The position numbers were made by a program, and so were the translations under genes. The notes below the pieces were generated by a model. That model had not been told where the DNA came from. It saw nothing but the letters and a program-made list of their open reading frames with translations, and searched no databases. From Verrucomicrobiia bacterium (GTDB lineage: Bacteria > Verrucomicrobiota > Verrucomicrobiia > Verrucomicrobiales > DEV007), in the NCBI GenBank assembly GCA_030425385.1, contig JAUIAH010000010.1:1-64000 (forward strand): a DNA stretch of 64,000 nt, in the 5' to 3' direction. Below, piece by piece: positions 43,601 to 52,829 of the stretch (position 1 is the stretch's first letter; every line of letters starts with the position of its first letter).

Positions 43601-46493
43601 CTGGCTTCTCGGATGTGGTGAGAATCCCATTGGTGTAGACCTTTGTCGTATCGCCGGTCCACACATAACTGACATGTGTCCAAATGTTGGCTTCCTCGCG
43701 ACCTTCCCCTGTGTCCACATCGTCTGAAGTCGCAGTCGGGTCCCACCCTATATCGTGGGCATTGTCCCAATGACCCACGGCCCCATAGGCATTGTGCGTG
43801 CCGTGATTGAACGACATATTCGTGCCCGCTCCGCCTCCACGACGGCCCCAAGCCAGGACCGTCTCTTCCGGCTCGATATCGGGGTTGAAGATCCATGCGT
43901 GAATCGTGCGCGGACTATTCCCTGTAAGCGTATCCGGTGCGGCAGGTCCCACCAACCAGTCTTCCGTATCGTCAAGGGTCACGCCCCGCACGCCATCGAT
44001 CTCCTCCACCTCGGGATCCCCATTCGCTTCAAAGGATCCCCCAAGTCCTCCTACATTGATCCATGAAGAAATGGGCCCTAACGGAAGCTGACGGGCATCG
44101 AGACTGACCATGCTCGGTGAACTGACTGGCGTGTCGGCTGGATCGGTGGGATCCGTTTCTCCTTCAAAAACCTCACTGCCGTCAGGCCAACCGTCGCCAT
44201 CGGTGTCCGCCACCAAGGGATCGGTTCCCGTCTGTGTGGGACTCACATAATTGCCATCATCCGTTTCCTCAGCGTCACTGAGTCCATCGCCATCCGTATC
44301 GACCAGATTCGGGTTGGTGGCCGGATCACGATTATACTCATCAGCATCACTGAGCCCATCGCCATCCGTATCAGCCAAGGTGGGATTGGAACGCGCTTCT
44401 AGCACTTCCACGCGGTCATTGAGACCATCCCCATCGGAGTCCCCGTTGTCGGGATCCGTCCCCGCGCGGAATTCATCTCCGTTTGAAAGGCCGTCACCGT
44501 CCTTATCCCCATCAGCCGTCTCCGAGAGGTCCCCAAAGGTGTCCATCTCCCACTGATCCCAAAGGCCATCACTATCCGAATCACCATCCTCGCCGAGAAC
44601 CACCAAGAATCCGTCGGCCTCAGCAACTGTTTCCTCATTAAAACCGAAAGAAACCAACGCATCACGATCATAAACACCGGCGGGAATGGGGAAGAGCTCC
44701 GTCCCGTCAGCATCCACGCCAATGGCCGCTTGGAAGACAGCCGTTCTCCCGTTCAGGTTGATTGAGAAATCCAAGCCTCCAATCCCCAGCGTGCTTTCGG
44801 GCATCAGCACATTATTCGTCAGCCGAATACCTCCCTCGACGAAGGTGTAATTCGCTGTGCCAATGGCATTGAGTCCTCCGAAATCGGCGATCACACCATT
44901 AGAGAATACCTCACCGGTGAAGCCATCACTCGATCCCGTGAAGAGCGCCGTCGCGGTGGTACCTTCCTCCGCAATCAGCCGGAAAGTTCCCTCACCGCTG
45001 AGAACGGTATCGATCTGAATACGCTGCCCAGAAGTCAAATTCACGCTACCCTCACCAGCAATCTCCAAGCTGCCCGTCACGCCCGCGCGTGAAGCGCCCA
45101 AGGACAAGCCTCCCGATTGGAGAACCAGGCGATCAAAGTGCGCATTGTTAGGATTGCGAAGGATGAGATTGGCGTTGGCATCAGCAAGCTGCAGTTCAGA
45201 GCCCTCAGGGAAGGTCGCGCGCAGCCCTTTCGGCGTGTGCACGCTCGATCCACCACCCGCACTGACAATGTATTGCTTGCCCGGCTCAGCTCCCGCGCCC
45301 GAACTCCACACCGCCGCGGTGTTCCAACTTTCTTCGTCCGTGGTATTGCGAATCAAGACGACATTGTTAGGGGAATCATTCGGATCTTTCGGGTCCGTGC
45401 CCGAATCCAACTCAAGGTTATCCGGAGCCCCATCCCCGTCAGTATCCGCTTTCGTCGGATCAAGTCCGGCATCCACTTCCTCTTTATCAGAAAGGGTATC
45501 ACCATCCGTATCCGGATTGGTCAACGAACTCCCGGCGGCCACCTCATCCGCATCGCCCAGTCCATCACCATCCGTGTCTCCACTCGTCAAATCAGAGCCT
45601 AACTGAAGCTCTTCGACATTGGACACCCCATCGCCGTCACGGTCCCCATCCGCATCGGCCACATTGGGATTCAGTCCGACCGCAGCTTCCAAATCGTCCG
45701 GCAAGCCATCACCATCGCTATCGGTGATCGCAGCAAGATCGCGACCGAAAGACGCCGCTTCCTGATTGTAGTTAAAAGCGATTTGGCCATCAGGCAGTGC
45801 CTTGTCCCAGATTTGAATCTTGGCGATCGTCAATGTGCCGCCCAGGGTGAATTGATTGGAATCAGCACCCGTTTGCTGCGCCGCCACCACAATGGCTTGG
45901 CCAATGTGTGTATCGATATCAATCTCCTCGCTCTTCGTGAAAACGCCATTGGTGAAGACTCGCGTCTCGCTCCCCGTCTGCGTGTAGGCAATATTGGTCC
46001 AAATCGCCGCTTCTTCTTGCCCCAACCCGGTGTCCGCATCGTCCGCATCCTCTGACGGGTCCCAACCAATGTCCGGTCCATTACCCCAATGCCCGACAGC
46101 GCCGTAGGCATTATGGGTCCCATGGTTAAAGGACATGTTAGAGCCATCGGGACCTCCACGGTGTCCCCATGAGACTACCGTCTCCTCCACGGCGATTTCT
46201 GGATTGTAGAGCCACACCTGGATGCTCCGATCACTAGTGCCATCCATCTCCGGCGTGGAGCGTGGACCGACATGCCAACTGGCGCCATTGTAAGTGACGC
46301 CCTTCACGCCATCGATCGTCGTGACGGCTGGGGACCCGGAAGCAACGAAGGTGCCGCCGAGGCTGCCTTGATTGGTCCAGATGGGAATCGCGCCCTCGTC
46401 TTGAGAACGCGCATCAAGATTCACCACGAGTTCCGCCGAGACGGAAAGTCGTAAGAGAAGTGTGAGAAGGGTAAGGAATAGGGTGGGTTTCAT
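40611..46493 (-). CDS. Secreted protein with five LamG-type repeats and TSP3 calcium-binding repeats
   Basis: A protein of about 1,960 residues. After a signal peptide (MKPTLFLTLLTLLLRLSVSA) come five concanavalin/LamG-like modules of about 200-230 residues, each opening with Leu-Asp-Ala and containing SFNHGTHNAYGAVGHW or a close variant. In nucleotides they start near 46,420, 44,110, 43,140, 42,460 and 41,560. They are separated by thrombospondin type 3 Asp-rich calcium segments (DTDGDGLSDADE type). An autotransporter-like stretch lies between modules 1 and 2 (VLQSGGLSLGASRAG, LSGEGTFRLIAEEGT). The protein ends in a verrucomicrobial beta-tail (YNVEFSTDLENWAVVATING to GYYRISLP). LamG modules bind glycans or proteins, so adhesion or polysaccharide capture is likely. 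It lies downstream of the dehydrogenase/cytochrome gene with 86 bp between. Confidence 0.88.
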   Translation of the reverse strand: MKPTLFLTLLTLLLRLSVSAELVVNLDARSQDEGAIPIWTNQGSLGGTFVASGSPAVTTIDGVKGVTYNGASWHVGPRSTPEMDGTSDRSIQVWLYNPEIAVEETVVSWGHRGGPDGSNMSFNHGTHNAYGAVGHWGNGPDIGWDPSEDADDADTGLGQEEAAIWTNIAYTQTGSETRVFTNGVFTKSEEIDIDTHIGQAIVVAAQQTGADSNQFTLGGTLTIAKIQIWDKALPDGQIAFNYNQEAASFGRDLAAITDSDGDGLPDDLEAAVGLNPNVADADGDRDGDGVSNVEELQLGSDLTSGDTDGDGLGDADEVAAGSSLTNPDTDGDTLSDKEEVDAGLDPTKADTDGDGAPDNLELDSGTDPKDPNDSPNNVVLIRNTTDEESWNTAAVWSSGAGAEPGKQYIVSAGGGSSVHTPKGLRATFPEGSELQLADANANLILRNPNNAHFDRLVLQSGGLSLGASRAGVTGSLEIAGEGSVNLTSGQRIQIDTVLSGEGTFRLIAEEGTTATALFTGSSDGFTGEVFSNGVIADFGGLNAIGTANYTFVEGGIRLTNNVLMPESTLGIGGLDFSINLNGRTAVFQAAIGVDADGTELFPIPAGVYDRDALVSFGFNEETVAEADGFLVVLGEDGDSDSDGLWDQWEMDTFGDLSETADGDKDGDGLSNGDEFRAGTDPDNGDSDGDGLNDRVEVLEARSNPTLADTDGDGLSDADEYNRDPATNPNLVDTDGDGLSDAEETDDGNYVSPTQTGTDPLVADTDGDGWPDGSEVFEGETDPTDPADTPVSSPSMVSLDARQLPLGPISSWINVGGLGGSFEANGDPEVEEIDGVRGVTLDDTEDWLVGPAAPDTLTGNSPRTIHAWIFNPDIEPEETVLAWGRRGGGAGTNMSFNHGTHNAYGAVGHWDNAHDIGWDPTATSDDVDTGEGREEANIWTHVSYVWTGDTTKVYTNGILTTSEKPGALNTWAESTGGDPLPIVVGNQNEADGTQIDALKGIMTIATAKVFDRALSDEEILSAYNQDASVFGRDPIIAGDSDNDGLSDLWELNVFGDLSQTGSGDPDGDSISNTDEEAAGTNPRLADTDGDGYTDLEERDGNTDPLDVTDFPITSAELLVSLDATSLPVGELAVWENTGTLTGDFVADGGPGVITVDGVNGVDFDGFAYFEGPESVPKIEGRSARTVEAWVHNPEILGEETVVSWSRRGGGDGTNASFNHGTNADFGAVGHWGSPDIGWNGQQEENIWTHVTYTYDGATTRVYTNGQLSNSEDVVINTAGGNRILVAAQREGDNVTVTGDLRGTMTIAKVRIYDSALSDDEIAESYNSEAEQFGRDLIDVGPVAVEKLVDLDATGLDPGAVTEWANAGTLGGSFVAGGDPEVLTVEGVNGIDFDGTNDFFEGPISPNTITGSGARTIEAWVHNPELAGEETVVSWAQRGGPDGGNVSFNHGTDATFGAVGHWGAPDIGWNGDEESNIWTYITYTYDGSTTRVYTNGELSNSEDVVLNTTPGNGILIAAQREGDGTTVTTGLRGDMTIAKVRIWQGALSEADIAATWEMEAGQFGRAVGDADTDGDGLADAWEQENFGDLSQDADGDPDGDGLNNGAELAAGTVASDPDSDNDGFSDGEESAAGTSPIDATDRPDVATNVLVQLDASGLADGALASWANGGTLGGEFAAQGDPMVMTIDGAKGVTLDGEGDWLIGPTAPLRIVGSGARTIEAWIYNPEIASEETVVAWGRRGGGDGTNMSFNHGTHNAYGAVGHWGNGPDIGWDPTATDGDDATGSGEEVAGQWTHIAYTQDGSTTRVYTNGSLTNAEEGIVLNTHGDTGIIIGAQWDGDGVTVNEDLSGSLSVGFVRIYDGALTDAEIASAFAENAATFIEGGGGGGDTALVIGAVALAADGAIAFEIATEAGQDYNVEFSTDLENWAVVATINGDGNPATFSDNDAGRVGAEEGYYRISLP

Positions 46494-46579
46494 GGTGTGT
46501 GCAGGGGTGGGGATTTTAGGGAACAGAAGGAACCGGGAGAGCTGGATTCCTAGTTTCCCGATCGGCATGGGGTGAAGTC

Positions 46580-49500
46580 TCAACCTTTCAAGGTAGCAAG
46601 GTAAGCGAGGACGTCCTCAATTTCTTGTTCGCCCAAGAGCAGGTTCATGGGAGGCATGGGAGACACCGGCGCAGGATAGCCCTCCGCAATGTCTGCGTTG
46701 GGTTCCACGAGCGATTTCCGCAGGTAGTCTTCGCCTTTGCGATCGGAGATGCCATCGAGTGCGGGACCAATGGCACCTCCCTCGCCACCTACCTGATGGC
46801 AGCGATTGCAAGCGGCGACTTGATGCGTGAAGAAGATCGTCTTGCCCCGCTCGGCGTCGCCAGGCTCCACGTTCGCAGTATCCGCATCGCCCACTGCTGG
46901 GATCAATTCCTGAAGCTTGATATCGTCAAACCACGCGGTGCCCGTGGCGCGGCCCCATCCTCCGAAAAGCGCATTGATGGAAATCCGATCCCGCCCACCG
47001 GTGTGGAAATCTTTACTGACTTCCGTCCAATCATTGTTGCCCCGCAGCCCACGCGTGCTGGCATCATTATCGCCACCCTGAATCTCATGAACATTGAGCA
47101 AGGCACCGCGAGCGCGACCACGCAGGTTCTCTGTCTTGATCTTGGCAGACAACCGATAGTGCGTATTCGTCTTCACATCCACGTAAGTGTGGAAGGAGGT
47201 GTCAACCGCTTGCGAAGCAACAATCTTCAAACAAGGCGATCCTTCAATGCCCTCATCTTCGGGCTTGGTATGCTCCGCACCACCGCGGCCACTATACGAG
47301 CGCGGCTCCCATTCTGCATCGGCCAACAAATCGGGACCGGGCTCGAACTTGGACGGATCCATGCCCTCCACGCCGTGCCGCTGCGCGGCTGCATTGAGAG
47401 CCGCCGCTAACCATTCATCTCCACGATTCTCTGCATTGCCCAACAGATTCTGCACGGCATTCTTGATCGCGTCCGAGGTAGGCAACTCTGCGAGAGCCAC
47501 AAAGGCGGCCAGACGTGTCGTGAGGTCGGGATCATTGATCACCGCTGATTCAAAGAGTAAGGCCGTGCCCGCCTCGGACTTGGGCAACGCCCGAACGGCA
47601 TTGCGCCGCACCACGGCGTCGGTCGACAAGAGCGCTGACCGATGCGTATCCGCATCCAATTGCTCCAACCCATGCAGCGCCCATAATGCGTGAACGGCAC
47701 CCATCCCGGGCTTCGTCAATTGAGCCTTGAGAGCAGACACGGCATCCGTGTCCTTCTTCTCGACGATCAAGCGCTGAGCCGTGAGACGCCAGAATTGATT
47801 GCTATCGGACAAGGCCTCCACCAATGCTTCACTTGAGGCCTCCGCGAGGGACTTGGGCTTGCTCTCTGGAGCCCCACTCCAAATAAGGCGATAGACCCGT
47901 CCGTGAGCACGGTCGCGATTCGGATTGATATGGGCATTTCCACGCCCGTTCTCAGCGTCATAACCGCCGCGCCCACTACTCGGTGTGGGATTGTGTTGAA
48001 TGATAAAATTATACCAATCCGCAATCCAAAGATGCCCATCAGGCCCCACTTCAGCGGCCACGGGAGAGAACCACTCGTCCACCGAGGCCACCAGGGCGAA
48101 CGCATTCTTCATCTCTACACCGGCTCCTTCTCGACGCGCCTGATACTGGCCTAACAGATTCCCAGTCGGCCCTGCTACGAACGCCCGCTTGCCTCGCCAA
48201 CTCTCTGGAAACGCATCTGAATTGGCAAAGGCATGACCTGCGCCTGCCGTGTAGGCACCAAACGCATCTACCTGGCGAATATTCGGGGTGATCGGATGGA
48301 AATCGGGTGAGGACGCCACCATCTTGGCCGACATGCCCCGCACGCCAGGAGGAAACGCTGTCGCCGGTATGCCACAGAAGAAGCTCGGATTGTTATTTGC
48401 GGTCGATCCAAACACATCGCCCGCGTCATTAAATCCGAGGCCCCAAGTGTTGTTATTGAACTGATGAAGGAACGCCAACCCCGATCCATCAGGTTGGAAA
48501 TGATAGACGCCCATTCCGAATCGGAGATCGTCCTGACGATACCCTGAGTAACCGACCGTGCCCCATATGTGATTGTCGAAACCATAGCGCAAATTAGACG
48601 GGCCCGCGTGCGTGTCGTTCGTGCCCCACCCATCGATCAATACTTCGCGCACATCGGCCCGATCATCACCATCCGTGTCCTTGAGAAAGAGCGTCTCCGG
48701 AGCATGGTGCACGATCACGCCTCCATTCCAATGCGTGAGGGACGTGGGGATGTTCAATCCATCGGCAAAGATCGTGACTTTATCACAGCGGCCATCGCCA
48801 TCGGTGTCCTCTAAGATCTTAATCTTATCATCGCCTTTACGCTCAGGCTTCACTTCATTGGGATAATCCGTGGTCTCGATCACCCATAACCGCCCTTTCT
48901 CATCCCAGGCAAGTTGCATGGGATTGATGATATCAGGCTCCGCCGCAAACAACTCCAGTTTCCAACCAACCGGAGCCTGGGTGTAAGCGAGCGAATCCTC
49001 TGGGCTCAGAGGCAATTGATAGGGCAAGGGCTCTGGCCGACGTTCGTAATTCGGGATATTGTCCCGCTTTTCATAGACCAATGGCGCGCGCTCCGAAACA
49101 AAGGCTTCATAGCTCTCTCGACGTTCATCGCCAATCGCCCACAGAATGCCCGATTTGATCAATTGGTGAAAGGCATCCTGCCCCCAGACCCGATGGTCGT
49201 GACCGGATGCGGTGTAGAACACGCGCCCCTTCCCCTGTGTGCGAATCCACGTCCAGGGCTCAGGTTCTTTGATGTTATCGTCATCACCCTCCGGCTCGCG
49301 CACCATCAGCACCGTGCGATCACTTCCATGCTCCGTGTGCACATAAGTCTCATCCCAGGCCTCGAATTCCTTCACGTCTTTCATGGCAGGATGCTCATCG
49401 TTGACAATCTTGGTGGTGAACGTGCCCGTCTTATGATGCTGGAACTGGCCGCCCACGAGATTGATAAAGCCGAGCTGGTTGCGGAAACAATAACTCGCGC

Positions 49501-49834
49501 AGTGCACGGGAATGAACCCGCCTCCTTCCTCAATGAACTTCACCAAATTCTCATAGAGCCGGCGCTCCACCGTGTCGTGATTGGCGTAAAGCAAGACGCC
49601 GTCAAACTGCGACAGATACGCATAGTCACCCAGCGCCTCTTCTGGTGACGTGTGATAATCGAAATAGATTGCATCAGGCCCCAATCCCTCCGCCAACATA
49701 GGATAATATTCATTGGAAGGATGGTGAGTCGCATCGTGCCCGAGAAAGAGGATGCGAACAGGCCCTTCCGTGGGCCGCGCCAAGGCGATCCATGGAAGGA
49801 GGAGAACGATAAGGATTGGAAGGATGGGGCGCAT
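46580..49834 (-). CDS. ThuA / PVC-type dehydrogenase / HEAT / CBM / cytochrome c fusion
   Basis: A secreted protein of about 1,084 residues. A signal peptide (PILPILIVLLLPWIALA) is followed by a ThuA trehalose-utilisation-like domain (RILFLGHDATHHPSNEYYPM; to about 240), a PVC membrane-bound dehydrogenase beta-propeller (GWKLELFAAEPDIINPMQLA to YNFIIQHNPTPSSGRGGY; about 300-640), HEAT repeats (about 690-830), a carbohydrate-binding-like beta-domain (YRLSAKIKTENLRGRARGAL; about 880-990) and a C-terminal cytochrome c with the haem motif CNRCH. Related fusions are a PVC hallmark and are thought to oxidise sugars. The ATG at 49834 fits the signal peptide; the longer frame to 50197 covers only non-coding DNA and the neighbour. 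It is 25 bp downstream of the MocA gene, one operon. Confidence 0.92.
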   Translation of the reverse strand: MRPILPILIVLLLPWIALARPTEGPVRILFLGHDATHHPSNEYYPMLAEGLGPDAIYFDYHTSPEEALGDYAYLSQFDGVLLYANHDTVERRLYENLVKFIEEGGGFIPVHCASYCFRNQLGFINLVGGQFQHHKTGTFTTKIVNDEHPAMKDVKEFEAWDETYVHTEHGSDRTVLMVREPEGDDDNIKEPEPWTWIRTQGKGRVFYTASGHDHRVWGQDAFHQLIKSGILWAIGDERRESYEAFVSERAPLVYEKRDNIPNYERRPEPLPYQLPLSPEDSLAYTQAPVGWKLELFAAEPDIINPMQLAWDEKGRLWVIETTDYPNEVKPERKGDDKIKILEDTDGDGRCDKVTIFADGLNIPTSLTHWNGGVIVHHAPETLFLKDTDGDDRADVREVLIDGWGTNDTHAGPSNLRYGFDNHIWGTVGYSGYRQDDLRFGMGVYHFQPDGSGLAFLHQFNNNTWGLGFNDAGDVFGSTANNNPSFFCGIPATAFPPGVRGMSAKMVASSPDFHPITPNIRQVDAFGAYTAGAGHAFANSDAFPESWRGKRAFVAGPTGNLLGQYQARREGAGVEMKNAFALVASVDEWFSPVAAEVGPDGHLWIADWYNFIIQHNPTPSSGRGGYDAENGRGNAHINPNRDRAHGRVYRLIWSGAPESKPKSLAEASSEALVEALSDSNQFWRLTAQRLIVEKKDTDAVSALKAQLTKPGMGAVHALWALHGLEQLDADTHRSALLSTDAVVRRNAVRALPKSEAGTALLFESAVINDPDLTTRLAAFVALAELPTSDAIKNAVQNLLGNAENRGDEWLAAALNAAAQRHGVEGMDPSKFEPGPDLLADAEWEPRSYSGRGGAEHTKPEDEGIEGSPCLKIVASQAVDTSFHTYVDVKTNTHYRLSAKIKTENLRGRARGALLNVHEIQGGDNDASTRGLRGNNDWTEVSKDFHTGGRDRISINALFGGWGRATGTAWFDDIKLQELIPAVGDADTANVEPGDAERGKTIFFTHQVAACNRCHQVGGEGGAIGPALDGISDRKGEDYLRKSLVEPNADIAEGYPAPVSPMPPMNLLLGEQEIEDVLAYLATLKG

Positions 49835-49859
49835 GATGGTACCGCGTTCGTGATAGGTT

Positions 49860-50990
49860 CTATTGGAGGGTGAATTCGGGCAGGCGAACAATCTCGCCAC
49901 CTTTCTGCGCCGATTCGTGGGCGAGAATCCCGGTACAGGTGATATTGGCAGATTGAACCGCGTTGGGATACGCGTCTTCACCAGATAACAGCATCTGCAC
50001 AAACTGATGGGCCAAGTGTGGATGCGATCCACCGTGCCCCGCACCTTGCGTGAAGGAAAGGTGCTCTTCTCCATCGTCGCCCCCATAAACGCCACCCGTC
50101 GTGAAAGGCGCAATCTCATCCGGCAAGAGGTGTCCGTAATCAGGACACTCCACTTGCTCAGGAATCTCTGGCTCAGGCTTCTTCGCCGTGTGCACAATCA
50201 AGGGTTCCCCCTCGATCAATGGCCACTCGACCGCTTTCTTGGATCCATACACTTCAAAGGATTCCCGATACTGACGGGCCACATCAAAGAGCGAACGGTA
50301 GACCAACGCGGAGAGATCACTGTCCTTGAACTTGATATGGCAGGTCTCCACGGCATAAGGCGATCCATAACACTCATGCATCTCCTCGCGGATGGTGCCA
50401 GAGGGGAAACAGCTCACATACTCTGCCTGATCTTGCCCCAATCCTAACACAGGCCCTACACAATGGGTGGCATAATGCATCGGAGGCAGACCCGGCCAAT
50501 AGCCTGGCCAACCATCCATATCCTGCTGGTGAGACGCTTTCAGGAACTGCAGCTTGCCCAATTCACCCTTATCATACAGTTCTTTCATAAAGAGGAACTC
50601 CCGCGCATAGACGACGGTCTCCATCATCATATACTTCAAGCCCGTTGATTGCGTGAGTTCCACAATCTCCTTACATTCGTCCACGGAGGTTGCCATCGGC
50701 ACGGTGCACGCCACGTGTTTGCCTGCCTTCAAGGCCGCGATGGACTGCTCCGCATGATTGGGAATTGGCGTGTTGATATGCACCGCATCCACCTCGGGAT
50801 CCTTGAGCAATTCTTCGTAGCTCTGATAGCGCTTCTCGATCCCATACTTGTCGCCCACCTCATCCAGGGACGCCTTCGTCCGCTGGCAGATCGCCGCCAT
50901 GTTCGCATGAGGGTGCCGCTGGTAGATCGGAATAAATTCCGCTCCGAAACCGAGCCCCACGATCGCAATATTGACACTCTTGTCACTCAT
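49860..50990 (-). CDS. Gfo/Idh/MocA-family oxidoreductase
   Basis: A 376-residue NAD(P)-dependent sugar or inositol dehydrogenase-like enzyme. The N-terminal Rossmann motif is VNIAIVGLGFGAEFIPIYQR, followed by the conserved DAVHINTPIPNHAEQSIAAL and GKHVACTVPMATSVDECKEI, where the catalytic-type Lys of the usual EKP motif is replaced (CTVPMA), so the chemistry may differ. The C-terminal domain carries HQQDMDGWPGYWPGLPPMHY, typical of the family members in PVC sugar operons. The ATG at 50990 is chosen over the upstream in-frame start because the dinucleotide fold begins eight residues later. It is the first gene of the operon with the dehydrogenase/cytochrome and LamG genes and is divergent from the AraC-type regulator. 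Confidence 0.9.
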   Translation of the reverse strand: MSDKSVNIAIVGLGFGAEFIPIYQRHPHANMAAICQRTKASLDEVGDKYGIEKRYQSYEELLKDPEVDAVHINTPIPNHAEQSIAALKAGKHVACTVPMATSVDECKEIVELTQSTGLKYMMMETVVYAREFLFMKELYDKGELGKLQFLKASHQQDMDGWPGYWPGLPPMHYATHCVGPVLGLGQDQAEYVSCFPSGTIREEMHECYGSPYAVETCHIKFKDSDLSALVYRSLFDVARQYRESFEVYGSKKAVEWPLIEGEPLIVHTAKKPEPEIPEQVECPDYGHLLPDEIAPFTTGGVYGGDDGEEHLSFTQGAGHGGSHPHLAHQFVQMLLSGEDAYPNAVQSANITCTGILAHESAQKGGEIVRLPEFTLQ

Positions 50991-51029
50991 AGCCCGCCAG
51001 TGGACCATACCTTGGCGACACAATCATGT

Positions 51030-51806
51030 ATGAATGCGGATAATTTCGTGTATTCTTGCGACATGGATACCCTCAAGAGCCGCAACCATTGGCTGGCCAA
51101 TCTCCGTCCCGGCGGCATGCGCGAACTCTTCGACCACCTTCAAACGACGCTCTTCTTCGTCAAGGACCGCGAACTCCGGCTCATGGCGGGCAACCAGGCC
51201 TTTGTCACGCGCTGTGGGTATCCTTGCGAAGCCGAAATGATCGGCCACGTCGACCGTGAGATCTTTCCCGAAGAACTCGCCACCAAGTACCGCGCCGACG
51301 ACCGGAAGGTGATCGAAACGGCCAAGCCCTTACTCGGCATCGTGGAGCTCTTCCCCAATCAGCTGGGAGAACCCGAGTGGTATGTCACAGATAAGGTACC
51401 ACTCTATACCCATGACGGCGATGTCGCCGGCCTCTGCGGCACGGTTCGGAGCTATGAAGGCGCTCGCGCCGCCCTCCAACCCTACCTCGACCTCGTGCCG
51501 GTCATCGACTATCTCAAAGCGCACTACCAAGAGAATGTCTCGATTCCGGCCGTGGCCAAACACGCCGGCATGTCCGTGCGCCTCCTGCAAAGACGGTTCC
51601 AGGCGACCCTCAAGACCACCCCTCGAGACTTCATCATCAAGCTCCGGATCCACGCCGCCTGCGACCTGCTTTCGACGAGTTCAGCTACCATGACGGACAT
51701 CGCCCTCCGAGTCGGCTTCTACGATCACAGCGTCTTTTCCCGCCAATTCTCGCGCCTCATGGGCATGCCGCCTTCCGCCTATCGGCAGCGCCATCAGGTG
51801 CGCTAA
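51030..51806 (+). CDS. AraC-family regulator with N-terminal PAS-like domain
   Basis: A 258-residue transcription factor. The N-terminal half (MRELFDHLQTTLFFVKDREL, GHVDREIFPEELATKYRADD) is a PAS-type sensor of a small ligand. The C-terminal half is a double helix-turn-helix HTH_18: VSIPAVAKHAGMSVRLLQRR and ATMTDIALRVGFYDHSVFSR with FSRLMGMPPSAYRQ. It is transcribed away from the MocA/PVC-dehydrogenase/LamG genes across an 39-73 bp gap, so it probably activates that operon in response to a sugar. Starts at 51030 and 51063 are both in frame; the latter may be genuine. No operator was identified. Confidence 0.87.
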   Translation: MNADNFVYSCDMDTLKSRNHWLANLRPGGMRELFDHLQTTLFFVKDRELRLMAGNQAFVTRCGYPCEAEMIGHVDREIFPEELATKYRADDRKVIETAKPLLGIVELFPNQLGEPEWYVTDKVPLYTHDGDVAGLCGTVRSYEGARAALQPYLDLVPVIDYLKAHYQENVSIPAVAKHAGMSVRLLQRRFQATLKTTPRDFIIKLRIHAACDLLSTSSATMTDIALRVGFYDHSVFSRQFSRLMGMPPSAYRQRHQVR

Positions 51807-51815
51807 CGACAATGC

Positions 51816-52829
51816 CTATCCCTCTTCGGGCGCTGCACGTCGGAAGACGAGCCAGCGTTCGGCGTTCAGAGGATGCCTCTCCCGTTGATGAAGGGGCAGG
51901 TGGACGAGAAGTTGTTCCTCGCCCTCCGTATCCGTGATTGGGCGGACGAGAAAGCCGAGGTGTTCCCCCTCGAAGCGTACGGCATTGACCCGCACACGGA
52001 GCGCTCCCTCCTGAGATTGCGTGTGCAGTTCGAGTTCTTGGGGCCGAATCCAGGTCCGATCGCCTAACCAAGACTGGCCGCGCCAGGCGCGAGGGGCCGG
52101 GCTGGCCGGGCCAAAGAGACGAGCGCAGTAAGCATCCGCGGGATGGTGGTAGATCTGCTCACTGCTGGCGCATTGAACGAGGCGCCCTTCACGAAAGACG
52201 GCCAAGCGATCAGCAATGACGAGGGCATCCATGACATCATGGGTGACCACCAAGGCAGTGGTGCCTACGCGCCGGACGATCTCGAGCAACTGATCGCGAA
52301 GATAGGTGCGCAGACTGGGGTCCAGATTGCTGAACGGTTCGTCTAACAAGATCACCTTTGGATCGGGAGCGAGCGCGCGGGCCAGGGCAATCCTTTGGCG
52401 TTCGCCCCCGGAGAGCTCGTGGGGATAATTGTGGCGTTTATGCGAGAGCCCAACCAGGGCTAACATTTGTTCCGCAATGCCGAGGCGCTGGTGCTTGAGG
52501 TGCCGGTGGAGACCGTAGGAGACGTTGCGCACGACATTCATGTGCGGAAAGAGCGCGCCTTCCTGAAAGACGAGGCCAACGCCACGCTTCTCAGGAGGCA
52601 CCACCCGAGTTGGGGTCGCTGCAAGTTGACCACCAATTGAAATCTCTCCCTGGCTAGGGGTCTCCAGACCGGCAATCATACGCAGCAAGGTCGTCTTGCC
52701 ACTCCCACTGGCACCCACGACACCGAGGATCTCGCCCGGCGGAACCGTGAGGCTGACCTGATGGACAGCATCCTGTAAGGCGCGCGGATAGCGTTTGCTG
52801 ACCGATTGAAGATGCAGATCGGCACTCAT
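51816..52829 (-). CDS. fbpC: Ferric iron ABC transporter, ATP-binding protein FbpC
   Basis: A 337-residue ATPase: Walker A GASGSGKTTLLR, Q-loop LVFQEGALFPHM, signature LSGGERQRIALARALA, Walker B VILLDEPFSNLD, H-loop VTHDVMDALV, and a C-terminal TOBE-type regulatory domain (WIRPQELELHTQ). It energises the permease FbpB. The ATG overlaps the FbpB stop by four bases (ATGA type), implying translational coupling in the order fbpA, fbpB, fbpC on the minus strand. The 3' neighbour, the AraC gene, converges with 9 bp between. Confidence 0.92.
   Translation of the reverse strand: MSADLHLQSVSKRYPRALQDAVHQVSLTVPPGEILGVVGASGSGKTTLLRMIAGLETPSQGEISIGGQLAATPTRVVPPEKRGVGLVFQEGALFPHMNVVRNVSYGLHRHLKHQRLGIAEQMLALVGLSHKRHNYPHELSGGERQRIALARALAPDPKVILLDEPFSNLDPSLRTYLRDQLLEIVRRVGTTALVVTHDVMDALVIADRLAVFREGRLVQCASSEQIYHHPADAYCARLFGPASPAPRAWRGQSWLGDRTWIRPQELELHTQSQEGALRVRVNAVRFEGEHLGFLVRPITDTEGEEQLLVHLPLHQRERHPLNAERWLVFRRAAPEEG

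Noticed and set aside
49835..50197. N-terminal extension of the ThuA/dehydrogenase protein
   Set aside because: The upstream residues are Arg/Pro/Ser-rich, overlap the neighbouring MocA gene on the same strand and lack a signal peptide; the ATG at 49834 starts a good one.
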